Shown here: positions 7,045 through 15,219 of the stretch, piece by piece | How the letters are laid out: every line of letters begins with the position of its first letter | Position numbering within the stretch: position 1 is the stretch's first letter | NCBI GenBank assembly: GCA_030649165.1 | Contig: JAUSGG010000118.1 | Coordinates: forward strand, 1 to 54,966 | DNA length: 54,966 bases | Reading direction: 5' to 3' | Source: Armatimonadota bacterium | GTDB lineage: Bacteria; Armatimonadota; UBA5829; JAUSEB01 | Position numbers and translations under genes: made by a program | Notes under the pieces: generated by a model | The model's database searches: none | What the model saw: the letters and a program-made list of their open reading frames with translations, nothing else | What the model was told of the DNA's origin: nothing

Positions 7045-8175
7045 CTATCGGATATACAGCCTGGGGATTCGGCTTGCGGCAGCAGTTCGGCGGCAGGGCA
7101 GGATGACCTCGTCTCCCACCTGGGATTCGGGAAGGTCGGTGAGGTCAACCACGCACATTTCCATGGCGACACGGCCGATTATCGGAACGCTCTTGCCTCG
7201 TATCTTGACCCGCGGTAGATCGGAGTTCTGTTTCGGGCGCGATGGCATATCGCGGCCGATCGAGAGCTTGAGCGCGACGTTTCGGCGGGAGACGCTCTCG
7301 GGCAGCATTGTGAGACCGTCGGCATAGCCGGCGGGCAGGACTCCAATCGTGGAGCGCCGGCTTGTGCGATATTCCGAGCCATATCCGACCGCGGCGCCCT
7401 TGGGGAGCGTTCTGACGGCGACGACCCGCGTCTTGAGCGTCCACGTATTCCTGAGGCCGAGAATCCTGGGGACGTGCGGTGATGGGTATTGGCCGTACAG
7501 AACAGTGCCGGGACGGACGATATCGTAGTGGCTGTCCGGCGCCCGTAGAATGGCGGCGCTGGCCGCGGCGTGAGCTGCTCCAAATACGATGTTCGCGGAC
7601 CGAACGCCGCGCAAGACGCCGTCGAATGCCTTCAACTGGCGCGCAAGACCGGTGTCGTCCTTCTCCGCGGCAGTCGCGAAGTGCGTGTAGATGCCGGCTA
7701 TCTCGACATTGGACAGGCCGGAGACAGCCCGCACAAAACCGACCGCTTCCCGGTCGGATACACCGAGACGTCCAAGCCCGGTATCTACCTTTATATGAAC
7801 GCGGGCGGTCCTGCCACGGGCGGACGCGGCGTCGGACAGAGCGCGAGAGAGAGAGGTTGAACATACGGTCTGGTCGAGGTCGTATTCCACCACAGTGTTC
7901 GCGTCCGGCGGCAGACAGGGGCTGAAGACCAGGATCGGCGCGTCAATGGATGCGTTGCGCAGGGCAACGGCATCCTCGATTCTTGTAACACCGAGATACC
8001 GCGCGCCTTCGTCGATAACCGCCCTGGACACCTCCACAGCGCCGTGGCCGTAGGCGTCGGCTTTGACCACCGCGAGCGTCTCGACTCGCCGGCCGGTAAA
8101 ACCGCGCACCTCTTTCAGGTTGTGGCGGATCGCTGAAAGGTCAATCTCGATCCAGATTGTGGGGTCATGGGTCAT
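7045..8175 (-). CDS. alr: alanine racemase
   Basis: This PLP enzyme of 376 aa interconverts L- and D-alanine to feed peptidoglycan synthesis in the cytosol. The N-terminal TIM barrel carries the PLP lysine in AVVKADAYGHG (Lys38). The substrate-binding region reads HIKVDTGLGRLG. The catalytic tyrosine of the second subunit lies in VGYGSEYRTS, followed by LPAGYADG as usual. The length matches the family (about 360-390). The start codon and next codons (ATGACCCATGACCC) are themselves two copies of the 7-mer ATGACCC, part of a heptamer tract. A downstream in-frame start is conceivable, but WIEIDLSAIRHN needs to be included. The FemAB-like gene lies 43 bases upstream on the same strand, so both may be transcribed together, consistent with cell-wall functions. 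Confidence 0.95.
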   Translation of the reverse strand: MTHDPTIWIEIDLSAIRHNLKEVRGFTGRRVETLAVVKADAYGHGAVEVSRAVIDEGARYLGVTRIEDAVALRNASIDAPILVFSPCLPPDANTVVEYDLDQTVCSTSLSRALSDAASARGRTARVHIKVDTGLGRLGVSDREAVGFVRAVSGLSNVEIAGIYTHFATAAEKDDTGLARQLKAFDGVLRGVRSANIVFGAAHAAASAAILRAPDSHYDIVRPGTVLYGQYPSPHVPRILGLRNTWTLKTRVVAVRTLPKGAAVGYGSEYRTSRRSTIGVLPAGYADGLTMLPESVSRRNVALKLSIGRDMPSRPKQNSDLPRVKIRGKSVPIIGRVAMEMCVVDLTDLPESQVGDEVILPCRRTAAASRIPRLYIR

Positions 8176-8218
8176 AGGTTTGTAGGGTCATAGGGTTTTA
8201 GGGTTCCAGGGTTCCGGA
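8162..8218. repeat. heptamer tract overlapping the alr start
   Basis: GGGTCAT is repeated exactly at 8162-8168 and 8169-8175, and related GGGTTxx/AGGGTxx units continue to 8218. The alr start codon is inside the first two units. Confidence 0.75.
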
Positions 8219-9307
8219 CTACACCTCCGTGGTTGCATGGGTGGATTTGGCGCGTTTCAGGGTCTTGAGGGCGCCGGTGGCTCTTGGGACGACCGAGCGC
8301 CAGAGCCAGTACATCGGCGTTGAGAACGGCAGGTCGTATTCTCCCACGTACTCGACGTACTTCGCCGCAAAGCCCTCTTTGAACCGATTGAGGCCCTGCA
8401 AATGGTCGTCCGCGCTTGGGGCGCGGCGCGGCGAGACGCCGCGGAAGTCGTAGAGCCGGCATCCGATGGACTTAGCGTGCCGGATCATCCGCCACTGCAT
8501 CAAGTGATTCGGCATAACGTCACGGTGGCTGTTGGCGGACGCGCCATAGGTGTACCAGCATCGATCGCCGAGGTAGAAGCACAGCGCGCCCGCGACGGCC
8601 TCCGACTGATATTCAGCCAGAAACAGCCTCGCGCATTCAACGGGCGCGAGGAGTTCCCACATAGTCTCGAAGTACTGGCGGCCTCTGATGAGAAAACCAT
8701 CTCTGGCCGCGGTTTCCCGAAGGAGGTCGTAGAACTTGCGCACGTCAGCCTTGCCGGATCCCTGGCGGACGGAAACCCCCTTCTTTTCGGCTAATCTGAT
8801 GTTGTACCTCGTCTTGGGCTTGAAGTCCGCCATCAACTGGTCCTCGGTCGGCGTGATGTCGAGCTGCATTACGCATCGGGGCTGAGCGCCGCCGAAGCCC
8901 GACGTGTCGTTCGCTGGTCGAAATCCAACGCGGCGCAGAGTATCGCCGGCCTGCACATCTTCCACGGGCACAGGCGGGTCTACCTTGAGCAGTATGGCTG
9001 AGCGGGCCTTTGCCAGGTCGCGCGCGGCGTCGGTCAGGGACTTCAACAGATTGGCGTTGGTAAGATCGGCCACGGGGCCGCGGGGCGCATAGAATATCGA
9101 CTTACCGAAATGCCCGCGGCTGAGGATAGACATCGCCGCGATTGGGAGGTTGTCTTCAAAGGCCATGACCCGCACAGGCTGCCATCCGCTGCTCCTGGCT
9201 TTCACGATACCCCATTCGAACGACTGGAGCAGATCGCCGGTTGGCCAACCGGCAACGAAGCTGTTCCAGAGATCGCGCTCGCTGTCGGATATCTGCCTGA
9301 TGTCCAT
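8219..9307 (-). CDS. FemAB/FmhB-like peptidoglycan aminoacyltransferase
   Basis: This protein of 362 aa (start MDIRQISDSERDLW at 9307; an upstream in-frame ATG at 9334 is less likely) belongs to the FemX/FmhB family. These enzymes attach amino acids from aminoacyl-tRNA to lipid II or peptidoglycan stem peptides, using two GNAT-like domains. Family hallmarks seen are LLQSFEWGIVKARSSGW near the start, the K-x-R-Y-N-I-R-x-A-x-K motif (KTRYNIRLAEKKGV) opening the second half, YTYGAS and HLMQWRMIRHAKSIG near the end, and GLNRFKEGF. The C-terminal region ends in a short basic tail. It lies directly upstream of alr on the same strand, which supports a cell-wall role. The amino acid and acceptor cannot be predicted from sequence. 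Confidence 0.85.
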   Translation of the reverse strand: MDIRQISDSERDLWNSFVAGWPTGDLLQSFEWGIVKARSSGWQPVRVMAFEDNLPIAAMSILSRGHFGKSIFYAPRGPVADLTNANLLKSLTDAARDLAKARSAILLKVDPPVPVEDVQAGDTLRRVGFRPANDTSGFGGAQPRCVMQLDITPTEDQLMADFKPKTRYNIRLAEKKGVSVRQGSGKADVRKFYDLLRETAARDGFLIRGRQYFETMWELLAPVECARLFLAEYQSEAVAGALCFYLGDRCWYTYGASANSHRDVMPNHLMQWRMIRHAKSIGCRLYDFRGVSPRRAPSADDHLQGLNRFKEGFAAKYVEYVGEYDLPFSTPMYWLWRSVVPRATGALKTLKRAKSTHATTEV

Positions 9308-9352
9308 ACTAGCTGAGTCTAGCATGGGGGGCATGGGGTGTCAACGGAGTGA

Positions 9353-9436
9353 GTGAACAGTGATCAGTGAACAGTGAACGGTGAACGGAGTGGGGAGTGC
9401 AGAGGAGAGGGTTGAGGGTTGAAAGATGACCTCCCC
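9353..9436. repeat. heptamer-period repeat tract
   Basis: Twelve consecutive 7-mers are visible: GTGAACA, GTGATCA, GTGAACA, GTGAACG (twice), GAGTGGG, GAGTGCA, GAGGAGA, GGGTTGA (twice), AAGATGA, CCTCCCC. Most of this series is repeated at 9624-9693. Confidence 0.85.
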
Positions 9437-9463
9437 CTGTAACAGTTCAGTCTTCCGGGAATT

Positions 9464-9561
9464 GTCATTTCGAGCGGAGCGCCAGCGGAGTCGAGAAATC
9501 TGCTTTTGCTGTGGTAAGTCCCGGAAAAAGCAGATTCCTCGTCGTTCCTCCTCGGAATGAC
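9464..9561. repeat. GTCATT...AATGAC palindromic dispersed repeat
   Basis: The element starts GTCATTTCGAGCGGAGC, has arms AAATCTGCTTTT and AAAAAGCAGATT, and ends CTCGGAATGAC. It is almost the same as the copy at 32359-32449. Confidence 0.8.
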
Positions 9562-9623
9562 GTCCTCCGGGGCTTCTTTTGGTATACGTTCGGAATGACA
9601 TTCCCGTAGAACTGAACTCTCAC

Positions 9624-9790
9624 GCGAACAGTGAACAGTGAACGGAGTGGGGAGTGCAGAGGAGAGGGTTGGGGGCTGAAAGACGACCTCCCCCTAACCC
9701 CCTCCTGAGAGGAGGGGGGATAGGCGGGGTTGAGGGTTGAGAGTCGAGGGTTGACCTCGCCCTAATCCCCTCCTAAAAGGAGGTGGGAAA
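9624..9790. repeat. heptamer-period repeat tract with C-rich palindromes
   Basis: 7-mers GCGAACA, GTGAACA, GTGAACG, GAGTGGG, GAGTGCA, GAGGAGA, GGGTTGG, GGGCTGA and AAGACGA are followed by CCTCCCC, CTAACCC, CCTCCTG, AGAGGAG. The C-rich palindrome of this genome is thus in register with the heptamer series. Confidence 0.8.
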
Positions 9791-9807
9791 GAGCGGTATG
9801 AAGTGGA

Positions 9808-9866
9808 CTGGTAATATTACCAGTTTTTGCCGTGCCATATTGACACAACGGCCCGAATGATATAAT
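9808..9866 (+). promoter_or_regulatory. array gene A promoter with palindromic operator
   Basis: A perfect 16-bp palindrome, CTGGTAATATTACCAG (9808-9823), lies exactly 16 bp before a TTGACA -35 box (9840-9845). The -10 box TATAAT is at 9861-9866 with a short 15-bp spacer. This is the most symmetric of six operator copies and the only one without the conserved leader start. The gene begins about 840 bases downstream. Confidence 0.75.
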
Positions 9867-10710
9867 CTCCGTACAGGAGCATAAGGTTTCGTTGGGCGAG
9901 CCCGCGTCGCCGAGCGCGAGACCTTGAGCTAAATCGAAGAGAGAGGCACGAGGCGCGGGGCGAGGCTATTTTACTTGCCCGTGCCATTTCTCACATCTGC
10001 TTCACGGTAATCCTCAGCTTTGATTGCCTGTGGGAATAACGTGAGCCTCAGTATCTTCGACGCATCAGGATTCTTCCGCAGGCGCGAAATGGCTGTGACC
10101 AAGTCCTCAATCGCACCGCCGCCGGCCGGACGGCAGGATTGCGACGGCGACCAGCCGCACGAAGGGCGCGCGCGGCCGATCGGAACTGCGGGAGATGTAT
10201 GGATGACGCCGATAATCTAGCGTGTGAGGTTATGAGCTGGTTCTACCGGTTGTTTTCCCTCAGACAATGGAGAACGGCAGGATAAAGGGCCTGCGCCCGG
10301 GAGATTGTGGCGCGGGGCGTTCCGTGGAGGATTGGCTGCATCAGCGTAACAATTCAGGAACCCAGAGAGGATTCACCCTCACCCCAACCCTCTCCCCTCA
10401 AGGGAGAGGGGGCCATGCTCGTCTTCTGCCGAGGGCGGTGGGGCAACGACAGACGTACTCAACGATCCTGAACAGTTACGCATCAGAGCGGAAGCCGCGG
10501 GGCGTGGGCTCAACAGATTTGCAGCCGTGACGGGGGGAGGTGTCCGCCGAGAAGATAAGCTCCGCAAAACGGAGTTTGCCGTATCCCGCCCGCGCGAGCG
10601 GCGGCGCGTGGCGTGGTTAATGCAAGACAGCCGCAAGACAACGTTACTTCGTTTCAGGAAAACAGAAAAAACTACCTCACCTTTAGACACTTCGAAAGGA
10701 GGAAGGGAAC
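9867..10710 (+). promoter_or_regulatory. long leader region of array gene A
   Basis: There is no convincing gene in these 840 bases. A GGCCGGACGGC box (10124-10134) matches the box near the 3' end of the other array leaders. An element with inverted ends (10346-10479) is inserted in it. The region ends in AAAGGAGGAAGGGAAC before the TTG start. An open frame at 10020-10220 has no ribosome site and is not called. Confidence 0.5.
10346..10479. mobile_element. MITE-like element with C-rich palindromic core
   Basis: The ends are GTAACAATTCAGGAA (10346-10360) and TCCTGAACAGTTAC (10466-10479), a 12-of-14 inverted match. The core is the CACCCTCACCCCAACC / GGGAGAGGGG palindrome followed by GCTCGTCTTC. 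No coding capacity. Related copies are at 14549-14684 and 54431-54564. Confidence 0.6.
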
Positions 10711-13700
10711 TTGCGAAAGCTATGCTTTGTAGTAATGACGGCGCTGTTGCTGACGTGTCTCGGTTCAGCAGGACCGGTGACCGCGGAGCCGTCGAACCCC
10801 AATCACGGGGCCACACCCTTCTGGTTCTTCCAGGAAGGGTTCGAGTACGACACTACGGGTGATCTTCAGACGGTGTCCAACAACACTTGGATACAGAACC
10901 CGCTGGTTGCAAGCCAGATATTGGTTGAAGCGACCAATCCCTACGCCGGAGCCAAAGACCTGAATATCTCCGACCAGTTGACGGACGGAGCGGCGGAGAT
11001 GAACCTCGGGAGCTATTCGCCATCGTCGGGCATTATCTACTTCCACTTCAGGGTAAAGAGCCCCGCGCCGAACCCGGTGTCCGCAACCAACACGTACTAT
11101 ATTTACCTGTTGTCCAATAACGGCTACGAGTTCGGGCGCTGGTACGGCAACAATCGGCAGTTGACGCCGAGGGTCGGAGGCAAACTGCCTACCAACGTTC
11201 CCGGTGGGCTGCCAACATGGGGAAACGTCCCTCTGGCCACTGATAGTGGAGGCGGCGTGTACGTCAGCAACGGCTGGCATGAACTCGACTTTGTCCACGA
11301 CACGAACACTATGGTTACAACCTGGTACGCCGATGGCGTGGAAAAGTTCTCGCTCGACCTGAACGGGCCTAACGGCCTGACGGGCACCCCCCCCAACTAT
11401 CCCAGCACTGCCCTGCAAAAAGTGACCATCAGTGACGCGAGTCATGCGGGCCCTGATGGGACGTATCTGGTCTGGGACGATGTGGCAGTCGGGACCGACG
11501 TTGACGACTCGGTGCCCACGATTATCATGCCGGAAGACAACTGTTCGGGAGATGACCCGAGCACGTTCGTGTTTTCCGCTCTGGGCACGGAGCTGGATCC
11601 CACGAGCCTGGCGCCCACGATAGAGTGGACGGGACAGCCGCACACTCACTATCAGGTGAAGATATTCAACTTCAACACCACCAACCCCGACAGCGCAACC
11701 GGACTCGTATGGGATTCCACGCAGGTAACAAGCACGGAGGATTTCAGCGACGTGCCGAATGGAGTTCTGTCGGAAACGCCGACCTACTACGTGTATGTGC
11801 GGCTGAAGATAAATGGGGCATGGAAGGGCTGGAGCCCGGCCGGACGCGACTTCAAAGTGGAGGCGGATTCCATTCCGTCGCCGTTCACGCCGTATTTCAG
11901 CGGGGCAAGCCCTGCCGACGACGGTTGGTACAGGTCACTCTCCAACCTGCCTACGTTTGAATGGAGCATACCTCCGTTCGACGGTTTAGGAAATCCAACC
12001 CCGCCTCACCAGTCGTTCTGGTTGAGAATGGGAACTAACCCGAGTAATCCGACGGATTACGTGGACACGGACTGGGTCACGGGTCCGGATTCCCTGGACC
12101 TCGATTCGCTGCTGCCCGCTCCGCCCAGCCTGATCGAGGACCAGATATACTACGCCAGAGTCAGGGTCCGAAACGGATGTATGAGCGATGGAGACAGTTT
12201 CCCGTCCGACCCGATGATTCGGTTCAAGGTAACAGAAAAGCCTGTCGTGCTCAACGTCGCTCCCAATGGCGGCGCGTTCATAGGCACACAGACGCCGACT
12301 ATTACCTGGACGGTTGACTCCGGTTCGCCCACGGCGGTAACCGGCATACTGGTACGCGTCACCGACACGGCGGACTCGAGCCCGCCGCCGGGCGGCGTGG
12401 ACATTCCGTTCACTCAAACGGTATCGAGCGATCCGGGTTCCTTCACCATACCATCGGCTCTGCCCGCCAACAAGCACCTGTACGCGCACGTCCGGCTGAC
12501 AAACACGGCGGGCATGGGCGACTGGTCACCTAACGAGCAAGAAGGGTCATATCCGGCGGCCGTGGACCCGGGCGGATTCTACATCTACACGTCGCCGGCC
12601 AAGCCGGTGGTCACGGCTCCCGCGGGAACCTACACCGGCGCAAAGCCTATGGTCGTGTTCACTTCCGATGTGCACAACTTCGCGAGATGCAAGATCACGA
12701 CCGACGCGGGCGGAACCGCCGCGGTGTGGGATTCCGGAATGGTGACTACGACGGGAAGCGGCTTGCCGTGCACGATAGCGCTGGAGGATGGCCACACCTA
12801 CTATGCATTTGCCAAGGTGTCGAACCCGGCAGGCGAAAGCGTTTGGAGCGATCCTTCTTTGTTCCTCGTGGACCGCAATACGGAGATGACCGATCTTGTT
12901 GACGTACGGCATATGGACGAGGTCATCGCCGGCGAAAACATCCTCACCCACAACGCCGGGCCTCCCAACGACGGGTTCAACAAGGGTCTCCCCAATATGG
13001 GTGAGAACGTTGTGGTGTCGGCTCCGGCCCTGACTTACTGCGGGAAGAGCAACAGTATCGTCAGAATCGAGAACAACGACATCGGCAACGGCCACGACAT
13101 TCTCCGACTGCACAGAGTCGGTTTTCTGGATCTGAACAAGGGCGTGACGTTTATTGCGGCCGTGCGAGTTCAAGACCAGACGGACGGTGGCGCGTCAAAC
13201 GTGCCCCTCTGGCAGCAAGGCCAGATGATGGTAGTCGACAGTCCTACCGCGGGAGTTCGGGTTGGAGCCAGCTTCCGAGTTGAGGCGACTGAGGTGGGCA
13301 TCTGCACCGACAACACCTGGAGCACGGCGGCCAGGACGGACGACGCGAGCACGTTCGCCGTGATCCGTATAACCGGTAGAAACCAGTCTTACAACGACTT
13401 CTCCAGCACGTTGTGGAAACTGTATGTCAATGAGAGCGCGTCACCGGCTGTGACGGCGACCGGCACGATGGACGAGACGCTCCTCGATCCGAGCGTCGTC
13501 TGGATGCAGGACTGCGTCGTTATAGGACATGGCCATACGGGCCAGCTCGGCAACTGGGAGTATGACTGGACGGCCGTGAATGTGGGCGGCGACTACGCGC
13601 CGGGCGAGTGGGATTACGCGCTTGACGCATACGATCCCGTCACTACGGCAACGCGGCCCTGGAACGGCAGGTACGCGAGCATAGGCTCTGTGAAGGGCAA

Positions 13701-14364
13701 TGCCGAGACAATCTTCGCCAAATTGAACTCTCCGGCGGTTGTGACCAAGAGAGTCCTGGACGTTGGCGATGTCCAGGTGGCGTACTTTGCTCAAGACGAC
13801 ACGGGCGGCATTAGAATCAACAGCTCCGCGGCGGTAGCCGAAGGCCAGGCCATAACGGCTATCAATGGCGTCGTGCCGTGGTGGGTTGATTTCAGTGACA
13901 TTTCAACCGTGAGCCATCCGAATCCGCAGGCTGAGTTCAGCGCGGCGCAGGTGACGCTGTCTCCGGATACGCCGGGAGCGCCTGCTATCGCGCTTGCCCA
14001 GAAGAACCTGGGGACTTCTTGCCTGGATCAGAATCTGGGCAGCAGCTATGACACGATGGGAATGTTCGTGCGGATCTTCGGAAAACTGGTCTTCTACGAG
14101 TATGACGCAGGCTACGGCGCATCCGGGGCGTATATCTACTACGTCGATGACGGCTCCGGCGCAATCGACGGACGAGCCGCCGATCCCGCCATGGCGGGTA
14201 TCAGGATCGCCCGAGAATTCGCCATCGATCCCGGCCAACCGGATCCTCCAGCCATCGACAGCTACTGGATGATCGAAGGTATAGCGTCTTACGAAACGAC
14301 AACCGGACCCGACTACTTCCACGTCAGGAGCATCCTGATGCCGACTTTCACTCAGCTCAATTGA
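10711..14364 (+). CDS. giant secreted modular protein, array paralogue A
   Basis: The protein has 1217 aa. The TTG start at 10711 is chosen for its AAAGGAGGAAG site and because TTGCG-A/T-A-A starts recur in the paralogues. A signal peptide (RKLCFVVMTALLLTCLGSA) leads to a LamG-like beta-sandwich (about 38-262), four or five Ig/FN3-like modules (about 264-725), and a family-specific core (about 728-975). That core has V-RHMDE, LDLNKGVTF, RITGRNQ, LYVNE and APGEWD. Two OB-like C-terminal modules follow (about 985-1217), with IALAQKNLGTSC and YYVDDGSGAIDGR. No catalytic residues are recognised, so a polysaccharide-binding or surface role is inferred. It has no LPXTG, PEP-CTERM or other known anchor. 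It is the most diverged of the five copies and lacks their IPPPP end. Confidence 0.8.
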   Translation: MRKLCFVVMTALLLTCLGSAGPVTAEPSNPNHGATPFWFFQEGFEYDTTGDLQTVSNNTWIQNPLVASQILVEATNPYAGAKDLNISDQLTDGAAEMNLGSYSPSSGIIYFHFRVKSPAPNPVSATNTYYIYLLSNNGYEFGRWYGNNRQLTPRVGGKLPTNVPGGLPTWGNVPLATDSGGGVYVSNGWHELDFVHDTNTMVTTWYADGVEKFSLDLNGPNGLTGTPPNYPSTALQKVTISDASHAGPDGTYLVWDDVAVGTDVDDSVPTIIMPEDNCSGDDPSTFVFSALGTELDPTSLAPTIEWTGQPHTHYQVKIFNFNTTNPDSATGLVWDSTQVTSTEDFSDVPNGVLSETPTYYVYVRLKINGAWKGWSPAGRDFKVEADSIPSPFTPYFSGASPADDGWYRSLSNLPTFEWSIPPFDGLGNPTPPHQSFWLRMGTNPSNPTDYVDTDWVTGPDSLDLDSLLPAPPSLIEDQIYYARVRVRNGCMSDGDSFPSDPMIRFKVTEKPVVLNVAPNGGAFIGTQTPTITWTVDSGSPTAVTGILVRVTDTADSSPPPGGVDIPFTQTVSSDPGSFTIPSALPANKHLYAHVRLTNTAGMGDWSPNEQEGSYPAAVDPGGFYIYTSPAKPVVTAPAGTYTGAKPMVVFTSDVHNFARCKITTDAGGTAAVWDSGMVTTTGSGLPCTIALEDGHTYYAFAKVSNPAGESVWSDPSLFLVDRNTEMTDLVDVRHMDEVIAGENILTHNAGPPNDGFNKGLPNMGENVVVSAPALTYCGKSNSIVRIENNDIGNGHDILRLHRVGFLDLNKGVTFIAAVRVQDQTDGGASNVPLWQQGQMMVVDSPTAGVRVGASFRVEATEVGICTDNTWSTAARTDDASTFAVIRITGRNQSYNDFSSTLWKLYVNESASPAVTATGTMDETLLDPSVVWMQDCVVIGHGHTGQLGNWEYDWTAVNVGGDYAPGEWDYALDAYDPVTTATRPWNGRYASIGSVKGNAETIFAKLNSPAVVTKRVLDVGDVQVAYFAQDDTGGIRINSSAAVAEGQAITAINGVVPWWVDFSDISTVSHPNPQAEFSAAQVTLSPDTPGAPAIALAQKNLGTSCLDQNLGSSYDTMGMFVRIFGKLVFYEYDAGYGASGAYIYYVDDGSGAIDGRAADPAMAGIRIAREFAIDPGQPDPPAIDSYWMIEGIASYETTTGPDYFHVRSILMPTFTQLN

Positions 14365-14396
14365 TCTCTCGATAAGAGAAAACGATCAAGCTGGAC

Positions 14397-14426
14397 CGCG
14401 GGGCCCGGGACCTACCGGGCCCCGCG
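14397..14426 (+). terminator. hairpin terminator of array gene A
   Basis: CGCGGGGCCCGG and CCGGGCCCCGCG form a 12-bp stem with a small loop 33 bases after the stop. No T-run follows. Confidence 0.6.
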
Positions 14427-14432
14427 TCATTC

Positions 14433-14474
14433 AGAGGTTAGAAGTTAGACGTTGGAGGTTGGAAATCAGGGAGG
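14433..14474. repeat. heptamer-period repeat tract
   Basis: Six 7-mers: AGAGGTT, AGAAGTT, AGACGTT, GGAGGTT, GGAAATC, AGGGAGG. Confidence 0.8.
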
Positions 14475-14524
14475 GCGAACACAAGGTTCGCCCCTGAGAA
14501 GCGGGCGAACACAAGGTTCGCCCC
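14473..14524. repeat. two copies of a short GGGCGAAC hairpin repeat
   Basis: Copies at 14473-14494 and 14503-14524 have arms GGGCGAAC and GTTCGCCCC around ACAAG. Further copies are at 21966, 25998, 26543 and 26579, all in the intergenic gaps of the array. Confidence 0.85.
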
Positions 14525-14548
14525 TACAAGGGAACGACGGGGCTCGAG

Positions 14549-14684
14549 GTAAGAGTTCAGGAATGGGTAGAATTGTATCACCCTCACCCTAACCCTCTCC
14601 CGTCAAGGGAGAGGGGATTACGCTCGTCTTCTTCCGAGGACGGAGGAATAACAACCGACAGTCTACCTAATCGTGAACAGTTAC
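14549..14684. mobile_element. MITE-like element with C-rich palindromic core
   Basis: The ends are GTAAGAGTTCAGGAATGG and TCGTGAACAGTTAC, and the core has CACCCTCACCCTAACC with a GGGAGAGGGG arm. Length 136 bp, nearly that of the copies at 10346 and 54431. Confidence 0.6.
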
Positions 14685-14716
14685 GGCTCGGGGATTATTC
14701 CCGGGCCCCTTTTTTC
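14685..14716 (+). terminator. hairpin with T-run before promoter B
   Basis: GGCTCGGGG, loop ATTATT, then CCCGGGCCCC followed by TTTTTT. Similar hairpins precede the array promoters of C, D, the remnant and E, insulating each transcription unit. Confidence 0.65.
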
Positions 14717-14753
14717 GCCTGGCACGATTAACTATCCTGGGACCTTCTTTCCC

Positions 14754-14814
14754 CTGGTACAATTACCTGTTTTGGCCGGCGCATATTGACACTTGTCGGT
14801 TCCTGGTGTAACGT
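14754..14814 (+). promoter_or_regulatory. array gene B promoter with operator
   Basis: Operator CTGGTACAATTACCTG (14754-14769), 16 bp, TTGACA (14786-14791), 17-bp spacer, weak -10 TAACGT (14809-14814). The gene starts about 400 bases downstream. Confidence 0.7.
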
Positions 14815-14938
14815 CACTAATAGGGATGGTGGCTCGACTGATCGTTTGTGCATCGGTTACTTCCTCTCGAGCGTCCACCCCAAGAGCGCCGACAAGCTCT
14901 GCCATTGCCGAAATAGACGCCGCGGGCCGGACGGCGCG
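14815..14938 (+). ncRNA. conserved 5' leader of array gene B
   Basis: The leader contains GGTGGCTCGACT (14828-14839), a complementary TCGAGC (14867-14872) that pairs with GCTCGA (14832-14837), and the GGCCGGACGGCGCG box (14925-14938). The same three elements occur in order in the leaders of C, D and E, with a partial match in the remnant. A structured regulatory RNA is inferred, not shown. Confidence 0.5.
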
Positions 14939-15219
14939 TTGAGCGACGGCAGGGATTGCAGCGACTGTCGGATGCCTATCCGTTTGGCGCAACGCGAAGC
15001 AATAAGTCGGGCTGACGCCCATCTCGGGCCTTCTCACCGACGGGTTGCTTACGTCGGTCAGGGACTGACCGGCGGGGCTCGATCTGAGTGAACGCCAAAC
15101 GGTATCACCCGACGGCGGAACGGCTCTCGAACCGACTGAAGAATCGGAACTTGTCTTACAAAACGGTATCAGGCAGGCTGGGAGTCAACAAGGAGCCTGC
15201 CCAAAGGAGGAAGAGGATA

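Larger units (their letters stand above)
9308..9807. other. intergenic, repeats
   Basis: No gene is supported. The stretch contains two homologous heptamer tracts (9353-9436 and 9624-9790), a GTAACAGTTCAG half-site (9439-9450) and a GTCATT palindromic element (9464-9561). Short frames through it are repeat-derived. Confidence 0.7.
14365..14753. other. intergenic between array genes A and B
   Basis: This gap holds the terminator of A, a heptamer tract, two GGGCGAAC hairpin repeats, a MITE-like element and a second hairpin that abuts the promoter of B. A degenerate operator copy (CTGGCACGATTAACTA, 14719-14734) also lies here. No gene. Confidence 0.7.

Noticed and set aside
6720-7172. N-terminal extension of the beta-helix protein to 7172
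   Set aside because: The extension passes through palindromic repeats and overlaps alr; a good ribosome site and signal peptide start at 6719.
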